A stretch of DNA of 64,000 nucleotides from Achromobacter pestifer (GCF_013267355.1 NZ_CP053985.1:124001-188000); one strand, 5' to 3'. Shown: positions 1 to 7,823, counted from the stretch's first letter. The notes: generated from the letters alone by a model not told the origin. A program made the numbers and translations.

Positions 1-791
1 GGCTTGAGCAGCGCGCGCGTGCCGATGCCGGTGGCCAGCACGATGGCGTCGGCGCCGATGTCGCCGTCGCGCGTGTTAACGGCCACGATGCGGCGCCCTT
101 CGCGCTGCAGGCCGGATACCGGATTGGACATGGCGCATTGCACATTGGCCATGGTCTGCAGGCGGTCGAACAGCGCCTCGGTGAACTGGCGGCAGTCGCC
201 CGCCTCTTCGCTGGGGGTATAGATGGCGCCCGCCAGGCTGCCGCCCATGCCGGCCAGCGCCGGTTCCAGCGCCAGGGTCTGCGCGGCGTCCAGCACCTGC
301 TGCTCGGCGCCGTGGCCGGCCTGGTACGCCACCAGTTCGCGCGCCTTGTCCAGCAAGGCGGCGCTGCGGTAGGCGATGAGCTTGCCGTTCTTCAAATGGC
401 CGAAATCCAGGTCTTCCTGCTCCAGCAGGGAGTGCATGACGTCCCGGCTGAGATAGGACAGGCTGGCCAGCTGGGCCGTGGAAGCCTTGGCCACCGAGGC
501 CCGGCACGCCAGCGCGAACTGCAGGCACCAGCGCCATTGGTGGGGATCCAGCCTGGGCCGGAAACGCAGCGGGGAATCCTCGCGCAGCAGCCAACCCGGC
601 ACGCTGGGCAGCACGCCGGGGCCGGCCAAAGGCGCCACGTAGCTATAACTGAGCTGGCCGCCATTGGCGTAGCTGGACACCTCGGCCGGACGCGCCTGGC
701 TGTCCACCAGCACCACGTCATGGCCCTGGCGCGCCAGGAAATAGGCCGACGTGACGCCCACGACGCCAGCGCCGATTACGCAAACCCGCAT
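1..791 (-). CDS. dadA: D-amino acid dehydrogenase small subunit (DadA), 3' end outside window
   Basis: This is the 5' part of an FAD-dependent D-amino acid dehydrogenase, which deaminates D-amino acids (typically D-alanine) at the membrane and passes electrons to the respiratory chain. The protein begins MRVCVIGAGVVGVTSAYFLA, a textbook N-terminal GxGxxG FAD-binding fold. The following ANGGQLSYSYVAP stretch is the DadA-type flavin contact region, and the later segment with PSEEAGDCRQF matches the family's NDETGDCQLF region. The reading frame stays open to base 1, so the gene runs off the left edge and about 170 residues are missing. It lies 108 bases downstream of nsrR on the same strand and may be a separate unit. 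Other DAO-superfamily oxidases are possible but DadA fits best. Confidence 0.88.
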   Translation of the reverse strand, partial: MRVCVIGAGVVGVTSAYFLARQGHDVVLVDSQARPAEVSSYANGGQLSYSYVAPLAGPGVLPSVPGWLLREDSPLRFRPRLDPHQWRWCLQFALACRASVAKASTAQLASLSYLSRDVMHSLLEQEDLDFGHLKNGKLIAYRSAALLDKARELVAYQAGHGAEQQVLDAAQTLALEPALAGMGGSLAGAIYTPSEEAGDCRQFTEALFDRLQTMANVQCAMSNPVSGLQREGRRIVAVNTRDGDIGADAIVLATGIGTRALLK

Positions 792-899
792 ACTTTTAGA
801 TCCAGAAAGACAGGGACACCACGCTATTCTGGGACGCGCCCCGCCCGTCCGGCAAATGCCAAACTCCGCAGGGTCCATAACAAAACATCATGCCCCGCC

Positions 900-1337
900 T
901 CAGGCGGCGCGGTGCAGCTTGATGATGGCGGCGGCCGTGGGATCGCGCACCAGGTCGGCCAGGGTGTAGCCGTTGAGCGCCTCGTAGAAGGACTGCAAGG
1001 TCTGCGCCAGCACGCCGGACAGCCGGCATGCGCCGTCCAGCGCACAGGGCGGTTCGCGGCAGTCGATCAGCGGCCCCTGCTGCTCCAGCTGCCGGATCAG
1101 GTCGCCCAGCCGGTAGCGGTCGGCCGACTGCGCCAGCCGCAGCCCGCCGCCCTTGCCGCGCGAGGTGCTGACCCACCCCTGCTGCGCCATGAAGTGCACC
1201 ACCTTCACCAGATGGTTGCGCGACACGCTGAAGCGGTCGGCGATCTCCGGAATGGTGACTGCGGCGGACCGGTCACGGCATTGCGTCAGGTACATCAGGA
1301 CGCGCAGGCCGAAATCGGTGAATCGGGTCAGTTGCAT
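900..1337 (-). CDS. nsrR: Rrf2-family nitric-oxide-sensing repressor NsrR
   Basis: A 145-residue Rrf2-family regulator. NsrR is known to hold an iron-sulfur cluster that NO destroys, which relieves repression of NO-detoxification genes. The N-terminus MQLTRFTDFGLRVLMYL is nearly identical to known NsrR proteins, followed by a winged helix with SVSRNHLVKV and the RGKGGGLRL wing. Three cysteines in the IDCREPPCALDGACRL segment match the cluster ligands. The start was set at the ATG at 1337 because homologues begin there; an in-frame GTG 24 bases upstream would add eight residues. The gene follows hmp by 61 bases on the same strand, so the two are probably co-transcribed. That would make NsrR autoregulated through the operator upstream of hmp. 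Confidence 0.92.
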   Translation of the reverse strand: MQLTRFTDFGLRVLMYLTQCRDRSAAVTIPEIADRFSVSRNHLVKVVHFMAQQGWVSTSRGKGGGLRLAQSADRYRLGDLIRQLEQQGPLIDCREPPCALDGACRLSGVLAQTLQSFYEALNGYTLADLVRDPTAAAIIKLHRAA

Positions 1338-1398
1338 GGCAGGGAGGAAAGGAATGGGCACTGGCGGCCCGAGCGTTCAGGCCGCCAGGATACACCGC

Positions 1399-2616
1399 TC
1401 AGGCGGGCGCGCCGCCGCTGCCGAAGGCTTCGGCATGAATGCGGTCGGCGGGCACGCCCAGACCGGTCAAGGCCTCGCGCTGCGCGCGCATGAAGCCCGC
1501 CGGGCCACACAGGTAGTAGTCCGCGCCGGGCACGATGACGTCGTCGCGGATGGCGTTCAGATCCACCCGGCCGGCGTAGTCGTAGTCGCGACCCGGCTGG
1601 TCGCCATGGCCGACCTCCTCGTAGAACACCGCCTTGCGCACATTGGCGCGTTCGGCGGCGATGCCGTTGACGTGGTCGCGCATGGCGTGGACGGAGTTGT
1701 TGCGGCAGCCGTGCACGAAGCGGATCTGGCGCTCGTCGTTCAGCCCCACCAGATGGTTCAGGATGGAGACCATGGGCGTCAGGCCCACGCCGCCGCTCAG
1801 CAGCACCACCGGCGCATTGCCGTCCTCGCGCAGATGGAAGTCGCCCTGGGGCGGCGCCACGTCCAGCACCCCGCCTTCTTCCAGGCGGTCATGCAGGGCG
1901 TTGGAAACGCGGCCGGCCGGCGTATCGGCGCCGGCCGCTTCGCGCTTGACCGAGATGCGCAGGCGGTCCTGCCCCGGCGCGTCGGACAGGCTGTACTGGC
2001 GCGGCTGCATCAGGCCCAGCTCGGGCACGAACACGCGCACCGATACGTATTGGCCGGGACGGTAGGCCGGCACCTCGCCGCCATCGGCCGGCGCCAGGTA
2101 GAAGGACGTGATCTCGGCGCTTTCGCGCTGCTTGCCCACCACGCGGAATGCGCGCCAGCCGGTCCAGCCGCCCGGCTTGGCGGCCGACTCCGCGTACAGG
2201 CGCGCCTCTTCAGCGATCAGCAGATCGGCCAGTTGGCCATAGGCCGCGGCCCAGGCGGCCAGCAGTTCTTCCGTGGCCGCCTCGCCCAGCACTTCGCTGA
2301 TGGACGCCAGCAGATGCTTGCCCACGATCTGGTAATGCTCGGGCCGGATGCCCAGGCTGACGTGCTTGTGCACGATGCGCGTCACCACGGGCATCAGCAC
2401 CGAGGGATCGTCGATGTGCTCGGCATAGGCCGCGACCGCGCCGGCCAGCGCCTGCTGCTGCTCGCCGCCCGCCTGGTGGCCCTGATTGAAGACATGCTTG
2501 AGCTCGGGGTTGTGCCTGAACATGCGGGCATAGAAATGCTTGGTCAGCGCGACGCCGTGCGTCTTGAGAACGGGGGCCGTGCCCTTGACCAGGGCGCGGA
2601 TTTGGGGACTCAACAT
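1399..2616 (-). CDS. hmp: Flavohemoglobin nitric oxide dioxygenase Hmp
   Basis: A 405-residue cytoplasmic flavohemoglobin that converts NO and O2 to nitrate using NAD(P)H. The globin domain (about 1-140) has the expected distal Tyr29 and Gln53 and proximal haem ligand His85. It is followed by a ferredoxin-reductase-like FAD domain (about 150-260, with RQYSLS) and an NAD domain (GGVGLTPM, then CGPAGFM near the C-terminus). Length is normal for the family. The ATG at 2616 is preceded by AAGGAG at ideal spacing; the TTG one codon earlier is not needed. The promoter region holds an NsrR operator and nsrR follows immediately, so the locus is a self-contained NO-response unit. Confidence 0.96.
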   Translation of the reverse strand: MLSPQIRALVKGTAPVLKTHGVALTKHFYARMFRHNPELKHVFNQGHQAGGEQQQALAGAVAAYAEHIDDPSVLMPVVTRIVHKHVSLGIRPEHYQIVGKHLLASISEVLGEAATEELLAAWAAAYGQLADLLIAEEARLYAESAAKPGGWTGWRAFRVVGKQRESAEITSFYLAPADGGEVPAYRPGQYVSVRVFVPELGLMQPRQYSLSDAPGQDRLRISVKREAAGADTPAGRVSNALHDRLEEGGVLDVAPPQGDFHLREDGNAPVVLLSGGVGLTPMVSILNHLVGLNDERQIRFVHGCRNNSVHAMRDHVNGIAAERANVRKAVFYEEVGHGDQPGRDYDYAGRVDLNAIRDDVIVPGADYYLCGPAGFMRAQREALTGLGVPADRIHAEAFGSGGAPA

Positions 2617-2652
2617 CAACTGCTCCTTGAGGCGCGATCGGGATCGCCATTA

Positions 2653-2675
2653 AACATGCATTTATAATACATCTT
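2653..2675. promoter_or_regulatory. NsrR operator upstream of hmp-nsrR
   Basis: The top strand reads AACATGCATTT-A-TAATACATCTT. Against the known proteobacterial NsrR consensus (AAGATGYATTT-N-AAATRCATCTT) it mismatches at only two positions. It lies 37-59 bases upstream of the hmp start and overlaps the predicted -10 element, a position that would block RNA polymerase. The match and the adjoining nsrR gene together make the assignment strong. Confidence 0.88.
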
Positions 2676-2692
2676 TAAATGCCGGCTGAAAA
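2664..2692 (-). promoter_or_regulatory. Predicted sigma-70 promoter of hmp-nsrR
   Basis: On the minus strand a TTTTCA element (2692-2687) is separated by exactly 17 bases from TATTAT (2669-2664). The -10 element sits inside the NsrR operator. The transcript would begin about 40 bases upstream of the hmp ATG. This is an inference from sequence only. Confidence 0.6.
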
Positions 2693-2704
2693 ACGCGACG
2701 CGAT

Positions 2705-3364
2705 TCAATCCTGCCCAGTTGTTGCCCAATCGCCCAGGATGGCAAGTGTCGGTAACACGCAAGCGGCCCCGCCCCGCCATTGGGGACGCACTACGCCGCC
2801 CGCTGGCGCGCGCCACGCTACCGACGCGATCCAGTCCTCGCCCAGGCGCCAGGAACAGGCGCGCCAGTGACCCGGCGGCGCTCGCAGGCGCCATTGCGCC
2901 TTGCCGTCGAATGCCAGGCCCACGGACGCCATGTCCGCCGGAAAATCCAATCCAGCCGCCTTGATGAAGGCTTCTTTCAGGGTCCACAAGAGATAGAAGC
3001 GCTCCTGTTGCGCCGCGCCTTCCAGGCCGGCCAGCGCTTCTTGCTCGGCCGGCGTGCAGACCCACTCAGCCAGACGCAAGACGTCACGCGGCCGGATGCG
3101 TTCCAGGTCGGCGCCGACCTCCCACCCCTGCGGGGCGGAAGCGCAGACCGCGTGGCCGCCGCTGTGGCTGAGCGACATGGCTGCGAGCGGTACGGCCTGC
3201 CTGACGTCTTGCAGCAGGGTCCTGCTGACCCGCCAATCGACCTGCGCCTTCGAACTGCGCAGCGCCGGGGCGCGCAGCGCATCCTCGGCCGACAAGTCCT
3301 GGTTCCGGTAGCCCTTAGCCGCGCCTTGGTCAGCCCACCAGATTAAAAGTTCCTGAACGCCCAT
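2705..3364 (-). CDS. apeB: Sfp-type 4'-phosphopantetheinyl transferase of the aryl polyene cluster (ApeB-like)
   Basis: A 219-residue enzyme expected to transfer phosphopantetheine from CoA to the two acyl carrier proteins encoded nearby. Family motifs are present: SLSHSGGHAVCA, the Mg-binding VGADLERI (D-x-E) and the WTLKEAFIKAAG signature (W-x-x-K-E-A). The start is taken at 3364 (MGVQELLIWW). No clear ribosome binding site precedes it, and upstream in-frame starts would run into the divergent promoter region. The gene is transcribed away from the rest of the cluster, whereas in the well-known E. coli cluster I would expect the same direction. It ends only 89 bases before the hmp start, and I see no strong terminator between them. 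Confidence 0.87.
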   Translation of the reverse strand: MGVQELLIWWADQGAAKGYRNQDLSAEDALRAPALRSSKAQVDWRVSRTLLQDVRQAVPLAAMSLSHSGGHAVCASAPQGWEVGADLERIRPRDVLRLAEWVCTPAEQEALAGLEGAAQQERFYLLWTLKEAFIKAAGLDFPADMASVGLAFDGKAQWRLRAPPGHWRACSWRLGEDWIASVAWRAPAGGVVRPQWRGGAACVLPTLAILGDWATTGQD

Positions 3365-3476
3365 GGGAAAATGTAACAAATCGCAAGCTAAAGTGTTAGA
3401 AATGCGGGAAATATTGTGTATTATGTAACGTTTTAAATCAAAATGACCTGACACCGCCATAGTAGAATCGCGCGCT
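3365..3476. promoter_or_regulatory. AT-rich divergent promoter region of the aryl polyene cluster
   Basis: This 112-base spacer lies between the divergent PPTase and ketosynthase-like genes and is much richer in A and T than its surroundings. A weak rightward promoter candidate is TTAGAA (3396-3401), a 17-base gap, then TATTAT (3419-3424); TAGAAT at 3463-3468 is an alternative -10. No clear operator was recognised. It is probably the only promoter region for the whole rightward cluster, since the later genes overlap or nearly abut. Confidence 0.5.
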
Positions 3477-4202
3477 ATGTTGACGTTTTCGATCGCGCAA
3501 TGGCAGGGTTGGGCGCAAGGAATCAATGGCCCGAGCGACTGGTTGGAATGGGCCGAACATCCGTTCTGCCCGATCGGAAATCAGAATCCGCCCCGCCTGG
3601 ACTTCCTGCCTCCCTTGCAACGCCGCCGCTTGAGCCCACTGGCTCGCGGGGTGTTCGAGTGCGCGTGGCCGTTGGCCGAGGGGCGTCCCGCCATGCCGCT
3701 GGTGTTCGCCTCGCACCACGGCGAAACCACCCGCAACTTTGGCCTGTTGCAGGCACTTGCAGCGGACGAGCCGCTATCGCCCACCGCTTTCGGCCTGTCG
3801 GTGCACAACGCCATCGCCGCACAGTGGTCGATCATACGCCGCGAAACCACCGAGTCCGTGGCCTTGTCGGCCGAGGATGACGGCCTGGAACATGCCCTCA
3901 TCGAAGCCTCCATGCTGTTCGATGCAGGCCACGCGGACGTATTGGTGGTGCTGGCCGAGGAACGTCCGCCCGCGCCTTACGCCTCCTGGGTGGATGACGC
4001 GCCTTACTCCTATGCGCTCGCCTTGCACCTGCGCCCCGGCGCGGACTGGACGCTGACGCTGGCGCCGCAAGCGCCGGACGCCGCCGACGCCGCGCGGGCC
4101 TGGCCCAACCCCCTGAACCTGTTGCGCCATCTTCTGCTGCGCACCCCCCACTGGCGCCACGCCAACCGCTCCCGACTATGGACCTGGACACGCACGACAT
4201 GA
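3477..4202 (+). CDS. apeC: Beta-ketoacyl synthase N-terminal-like protein, chain-length-factor type (ApeC-like)
   Basis: A 241-residue protein, about half the length of a full ketosynthase, of the beta-ketoacyl-synthase N-terminal-like family found at the start of aryl polyene clusters. It has the thiolase-like pattern FGLSVHNAIAAQWSI, but no cysteine where a ketosynthase nucleophile would be. It therefore probably acts as a partner (chain length factor) of a catalytic ketosynthase, as reported for ApeC with ApeO in E. coli. It is the first gene of the rightward operon, and its stop overlaps the next start as ATGA. The ATG has no strong ribosome binding site. Confidence 0.82.
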   Translation: MLTFSIAQWQGWAQGINGPSDWLEWAEHPFCPIGNQNPPRLDFLPPLQRRRLSPLARGVFECAWPLAEGRPAMPLVFASHHGETTRNFGLLQALAADEPLSPTAFGLSVHNAIAAQWSIIRRETTESVALSAEDDGLEHALIEASMLFDAGHADVLVVLAEERPPAPYASWVDDAPYSYALALHLRPGADWTLTLAPQAPDAADAARAWPNPLNLLRHLLLRTPHWRHANRSRLWTWTRTT

Positions 4203-4999
4203 CCAGCGCCACGCCTCGCCGGCAGGACTTCTGGCTCTGGCGCCTGTTCGCCACCGGCATGGCCTTCACCCTGTTCGGGCTGGGCGGCGTGCTGCTGCGC
4301 GTGCTGGTGTTCCCGCCGCAGCGCCTGCTGCCCGGCGACAAGGCAGACCGCCAGCGCCGCGCGCGCGGCGCGCTGAACGGCACTTTCCGCCTGTTCATCC
4401 GCTTCATGGTCCGCACCGGCATCCTGACCGTGGAGTTCAAGGGCGCCGACCGCCTCGGCAAGCCCGGACAGATGATCCTGGCCAACCATCCTTCGCTGCT
4501 GGACGTGGTGTTCCTGGTGGGCCACGTCAAGAACGCCAACTGCATCGTCAAGCACGGCCTGGCGACCAATCCGTTCACGCGCGGCCCGGTGGCCAATGCC
4601 GGATACATCACCAACGACGAGAGCTTCGACATGTTCGACCGCGCCGCCGACGTGCTGCGCGCGGGCGAAACCCTGATCGTCTTTCCGGAAGGCACGCGCA
4701 CGCCGCGCGACGCCATGCCGCGCTTCCATCGCGGCGCCTGCGCCATCGCGCTGCGCGGCGCGCGCGTGGTGACGCCCGTGGTCATCAGCATGAATCCGCG
4801 CAGCCTGACCAAGGGCGAACCCTGGTACCGGATCCCCCCCTGCCGCATGCGCTACGTGATCCGCGTGGGCGAGGACATCGATCCCGCCACCTGGAGCAGC
4901 GCTCACCCGCTGCCGATCGCCGGACGCAGGATGAACGATTACCTGCACGCCTATTTCGATGCCGAGCTGGCGCGCACCCGCCCGCCGGCGCCATCATGA
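4199..4999 (+). CDS. apeD: Lysophospholipid acyltransferase-family protein (ApeD-like)
   Basis: A 266-residue PlsC-type acyltransferase. After an N-terminal membrane segment (about 12-35) it carries the acceptor/catalytic block ANHPSLLDVV (N-H-x4-D) and the FPEGTRTPRD block that contacts the phosphate. In aryl polyene clusters this enzyme is thought to help attach the pigment chain to its lipid or glycolipid anchor in the inner membrane; that role is inferred here. The start at 4199 forms an ATGA overlap with apeC. An ATG at 4178 would add seven residues. The stop overlaps a 13-codon open frame. Confidence 0.86.
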   Translation: MTSATPRRQDFWLWRLFATGMAFTLFGLGGVLLRVLVFPPQRLLPGDKADRQRRARGALNGTFRLFIRFMVRTGILTVEFKGADRLGKPGQMILANHPSLLDVVFLVGHVKNANCIVKHGLATNPFTRGPVANAGYITNDESFDMFDRAADVLRAGETLIVFPEGTRTPRDAMPRFHRGACAIALRGARVVTPVVISMNPRSLTKGEPWYRIPPCRMRYVIRVGEDIDPATWSSAHPLPIAGRRMNDYLHAYFDAELARTRPPAPS

Positions 5000-5037
5000 A
5001 TCAACAGCCGTCCAAAGCGGTGGAAGTGGAGTCCTGA
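4996..5037 (+). other. 13-codon minicistron between apeD and the first ACP gene
   Basis: An ATG overlapping the apeD stop (ATGA) opens a frame of 13 codons (MNQQPSKAVEVES) ending five bases before the ACP start. Its 3' end carries the GGAG that probably serves the ACP gene. The first four codons resemble those of the ACP (MNQL), differing at only two of twelve bases. It could couple translation or be the eroded end of a former gene. There is no evidence that the peptide has a function. Confidence 0.25.
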
Positions 5038-5041
5038 CCGG

Positions 5042-5302
5042 ATGAACCAACTGGAATTTGAACTCAAGACCCTCGTCATCGAATCGCTGGGCCTGGAAGA
5101 CATCGCGCCCGACGATATCGACAGCGACGCTCACCTGTTCGGCGACGGACTGGGCCTGGACTCGGTGGACGCCCTGGAACTGGGGCTCGCGCTGCAAAAG
5201 CGCTACGGCATCACCATCGATCCCGAGACGCGCAACATGCGCGAGCATTTCGCCAGCATCGCCAAGCTGGCCGAGTTTGTCGGCGCGCAACGCCGCGCCT
5301 AA
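5042..5302 (+). CDS. apeE: Acyl carrier protein 1 of the aryl polyene cluster (ApeE-like)
   Basis: An 86-residue acidic acyl carrier protein. The phosphopantetheine attachment site is Ser41 in GLGLDSVDALELG. It would carry the growing polyene chain as a thioester for the ketosynthases, ketoreductase and dehydratases of this operon. Helix I (LEFELKTLVIESLGLED) and the helix II pattern are typical, and the length is normal. A GGAG precedes the ATG by ten bases. The stop shares its last base with a possible start of the next gene (TAATG). Confidence 0.93.
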   Translation: MNQLEFELKTLVIESLGLEDIAPDDIDSDAHLFGDGLGLDSVDALELGLALQKRYGITIDPETRNMREHFASIAKLAEFVGAQRRA

Positions 5303-5319
5303 TGGATACGGAGTCCAGG

Positions 5320-5574
5320 ATGCATACCCGCGACGAAATCTTCAATACGCTGCGCGGCGCGCTGGTCGAACTGTTCGAGATCGAACCTGAACGCATCACG
5401 CCCGAAGCGAACCTGTACACGGATCTGGAGATCGACAGCATCGACGCCATCGACCTCATCGACCACGTGCGCCGCCAGACCGGCCGCAAGCTCGACGCCA
5501 ACGACTTCCGCACCGTGCGCACGGTCGAGGACGTGGTGCAAGCCATGTGCCAGAAACAGGATCCCGCCGCATGA
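5320..5574 (+). CDS. apeF: Acyl carrier protein 2 of the aryl polyene cluster (ApeF-like)
   Basis: A second acyl carrier protein of 84 residues, with phosphopantetheine site Ser40 in LEIDSIDAIDL. Two distinct carriers are usual in aryl polyene clusters: one tends to carry the starter or activated acid and the other the extending chain. Which does which here cannot be told from sequence. The start at 5320 (MHTRDEIF) is preferred because GGAG stands six bases upstream. An earlier ATG at 5302, coupled to the apeE stop as TAATG, would add six residues. The stop forms an ATGA overlap with the next gene. Confidence 0.9.
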   Translation: MHTRDEIFNTLRGALVELFEIEPERITPEANLYTDLEIDSIDAIDLIDHVRRQTGRKLDANDFRTVRTVEDVVQAMCQKQDPAA

Positions 5575-6119
5575 GACGCGGCGTGGCGGCAGCCCTGGCC
5601 GTGGCCGGCATCGCCTATCCCTTCGCCGTCCACGCGGCGCTGGGACGGGTGAGCGCCGCATGGCTGGCGCTGCCGCTGGCCCTGCTGTGGCTGGCCCGCG
5701 GCCTGACCGCGGATGCCGCCCGGCCCGGCGCGCGCCTGCTGCCCGCCGTGGCGGTGGCGTTCTGCCTGATCCTCGCCATCTCGAATTCGCAAGACTGGTT
5801 GCGCTGGTATCCGGTGCTGGTCAACGGCATGATGTTGGCGATCTTCGGCGCCAGCCTGAAGCGCGGCCGCCCTGTGATCGAACAACTGGCCCGGCTGCGC
5901 CATCCCGATCTGCCGCCGGAAGGCGTGCGCTACACCCGCAACGTCACCCGCGTGTGGTGCGCCTTCTTCGCCCTGAACGGCAGCGTGGCCGCGGCGCTGG
6001 CGGCCTGGGGGTCCTGGAGCTGGTGGACCGCCTACAACGGCGCGGTGAGCTATGTGCTGATGGGCCTGCTGCTGGCGGGCGAATGGCTGCTGCGCCCCGC
6101 CGCCGCCAAGGCGGCGTAA
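5571..6119 (+). CDS. apeG: Aryl polyene cluster inner-membrane protein (COG4648 type, ApeG-like)
   Basis: A 182-residue integral membrane protein with about five hydrophobic segments (roughly 3-20, 27-42, 57-75, 85-98 and 135-172). It fits the uncharacterised COG4648 membrane proteins found between the carrier proteins and the ligase in aryl polyene clusters. No enzymatic motif is visible. The start at 5571 overlaps the preceding stop (ATGA), which fixes it well. The role is unknown; assembly or transport of the pigment at the inner membrane is a guess from context. Confidence 0.78.
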   Translation: MRRGVAAALAVAGIAYPFAVHAALGRVSAAWLALPLALLWLARGLTADAARPGARLLPAVAVAFCLILAISNSQDWLRWYPVLVNGMMLAIFGASLKRGRPVIEQLARLRHPDLPPEGVRYTRNVTRVWCAFFALNGSVAAALAAWGSWSWWTAYNGAVSYVLMGLLLAGEWLLRPAAAKAA

Positions 6120-6122
6120 AGC

Positions 6123-7823
6123 ATGGCCTGGACCGATCTCGCGCAGCTGCTGCTGCCTGCCCCGCCCGATCTGGCCGGCGCCCTGGTCGCCGATGAGCCG
6201 CCCCTGACGCGCGAGGCGTTTGCGCACGCCAGCCTGCTAGCCGCCGGTGCCTTGCAGGCGCGAACGATGCGGCGCGTCGCGCTCTGGTTCGAAGACGCCG
6301 CCCAGATGGCCGTCGCGCTGTTCGCCTGCTGGCGCGCCGGCGTCGTCGCGGTGCTGCCGGGCGACGCCCAGGCGCAGACCTGCGCCACGCTCGACGCCAC
6401 GGTGGATGCCTGGTTGAGCGACACGGAACTGCCGCTGCCGGCGCAGCGGCTATGCCGGCTGGCCGACCTGCAAGGCCACGCGCCACTGGCGCCCGCCGAG
6501 CTGGATCCCGCGCTGACGCTGGTGCTCTGCACCTCGGGATCCAGCGGCACGCCCAAGCACATCGCCAAGCATTGGCGGCAATTGATGCAGGAAGTCCGCG
6601 CGCTGCAGCAGCAATGGCCGGACGCGCGCGGGCCGGTGCTGGGCAGCGTGTCGGCGCAGCACATGTACGGCCTGCCCTTCCGGGTGCTGTGGCCGCTGTG
6701 CGCGGGGCGCCAACTGGACCGGCCGCAGCGCCTATATCCGGAAGAACTGCAGCAGGCCAGCCTGCGCCATCCCGCCTGCACCTGGATCGCCAGCCCCGCG
6801 CTGCTGCGCCGCCTGGGGCAGCGGCTGGATTGGAACCAGCTGCGCGGCCGGCTGACCCGCATCCATTCTTCTGGCGGTGAACTGCCTGCCGAGGCATCCG
6901 ACCATATCGCACGACATCTGGGCCTGCGCCCCAGCGAGATCTACGGCAGCTCCGAAACCGGCGCCGTCGCCTGGCGCGAAGGCGGCAGCCCCTGGCAGCC
7001 GCTGCCCGGCGTGGCCGTCGAACTGAACGCCGAAGGCGCGCTGCGCGTGCAATCGCCCTGGGTCAGCGCCGCCGAGGCGCAGACCGCCGACGGCGCAGAG
7101 CTTGCGAATGGCGGTTTCCGGCTGCTAGGGCGCCTCGACCGCATCGTGAAGATCGAGGAAAAGCGCGTTTCCCTGCCCATGCTGGAACAGACGCTGGTGC
7201 GCCATTCCTACGTCGCCGAAGCGCGCCTGGGCGCTCTGGCCGGCGCCACGCGCCTTGCCGCGCTAGTCGCCCTGTCGGCCGGCGGCCTGCATGCCTTGCG
7301 CAACCAGGGCCGCAAGGCGCTAGTGGACGCCTTGCGCGCGCATCTGGACGCCGGCTTCGAATCGCTGGCCATTCCGCGCACCTGGCGCTTCTTTGCGCAG
7401 CTGCCCGCCAACGCCCAGGGCAAGCTGCCGCGCAGTTTGTTCGAAGCCGCCGCGGGCCCCCGGAAGCTCGCGCCCGAGGCGATGGAGCTGCCGCGCCCGT
7501 CGGAGCACGAACGCCGCTACACACTGGAAATTCCCTACGACCTGGCCCATTTCAGCGGCCATTTCCCTGCCGCCCCGGTAGTGCCTGGGGTGGCCCAGAT
7601 CGGCTGGGCCATGTCGCTGGCGCAACGCGACCTCCATCCCCCACTGCGTTTCGCCGGCATGGAAGCCCTGAAATTCCAGCGGCTGCTGCGTCCGGGCGAC
7701 GTGGCCGTGCTGGCGCTGAAATGGGACGCCGCCAAGCAGAAGCTGTACTTCGCCTACACGGTCAACGACGCGCCCTGCTCGTCCGGCCGCATTCTGCAGG
7801 CAGGCGGCCATGGCCCCGCATAA
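6123..7823 (+). CDS. apeH: Fused acyl/aryl adenylate-forming ligase and FabA/Z-like dehydratase (ApeH-ApeI fusion)
   Basis: A 566-residue two-domain protein. Residues 1 to about 450 form an ANL ligase with the P-loop TSGSSGTPKHI, the IYGSSETGAVAWR motif, the RLDRIVKIEEKRVSL hinge region and the C-terminal lysine in AQGKLPRSLF. It should activate an aromatic acid starter and load it on a carrier protein. From about residue 460 to the end there is a hotdog dehydratase domain with GHFPAAPVVPGV (His480), matching ApeI, which is normally a separate protein. There is no stop between the domains. The gene starts three bases after apeG and overlaps the next by 14 bases. Confidence 0.88.
   Translation: MAWTDLAQLLLPAPPDLAGALVADEPPLTREAFAHASLLAAGALQARTMRRVALWFEDAAQMAVALFACWRAGVVAVLPGDAQAQTCATLDATVDAWLSDTELPLPAQRLCRLADLQGHAPLAPAELDPALTLVLCTSGSSGTPKHIAKHWRQLMQEVRALQQQWPDARGPVLGSVSAQHMYGLPFRVLWPLCAGRQLDRPQRLYPEELQQASLRHPACTWIASPALLRRLGQRLDWNQLRGRLTRIHSSGGELPAEASDHIARHLGLRPSEIYGSSETGAVAWREGGSPWQPLPGVAVELNAEGALRVQSPWVSAAEAQTADGAELANGGFRLLGRLDRIVKIEEKRVSLPMLEQTLVRHSYVAEARLGALAGATRLAALVALSAGGLHALRNQGRKALVDALRAHLDAGFESLAIPRTWRFFAQLPANAQGKLPRSLFEAAAGPRKLAPEAMELPRPSEHERRYTLEIPYDLAHFSGHFPAAPVVPGVAQIGWAMSLAQRDLHPPLRFAGMEALKFQRLLRPGDVAVLALKWDAAKQKLYFAYTVNDAPCSSGRILQAGGHGPA

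Noticed and set aside
3365..3476. Boundary of a mobile element because of the AT-rich composition
   Set aside because: No inverted or direct terminal repeats, integrase, transposase or tRNA lie nearby. A promoter region explains the composition.
3477..4202. Truncated or broken ketosynthase
   Set aside because: The protein is half length and lacks the cysteine, but this is normal for the ApeC-type subunit at the start of aryl polyene clusters. It is intact and overlaps the next gene cleanly.
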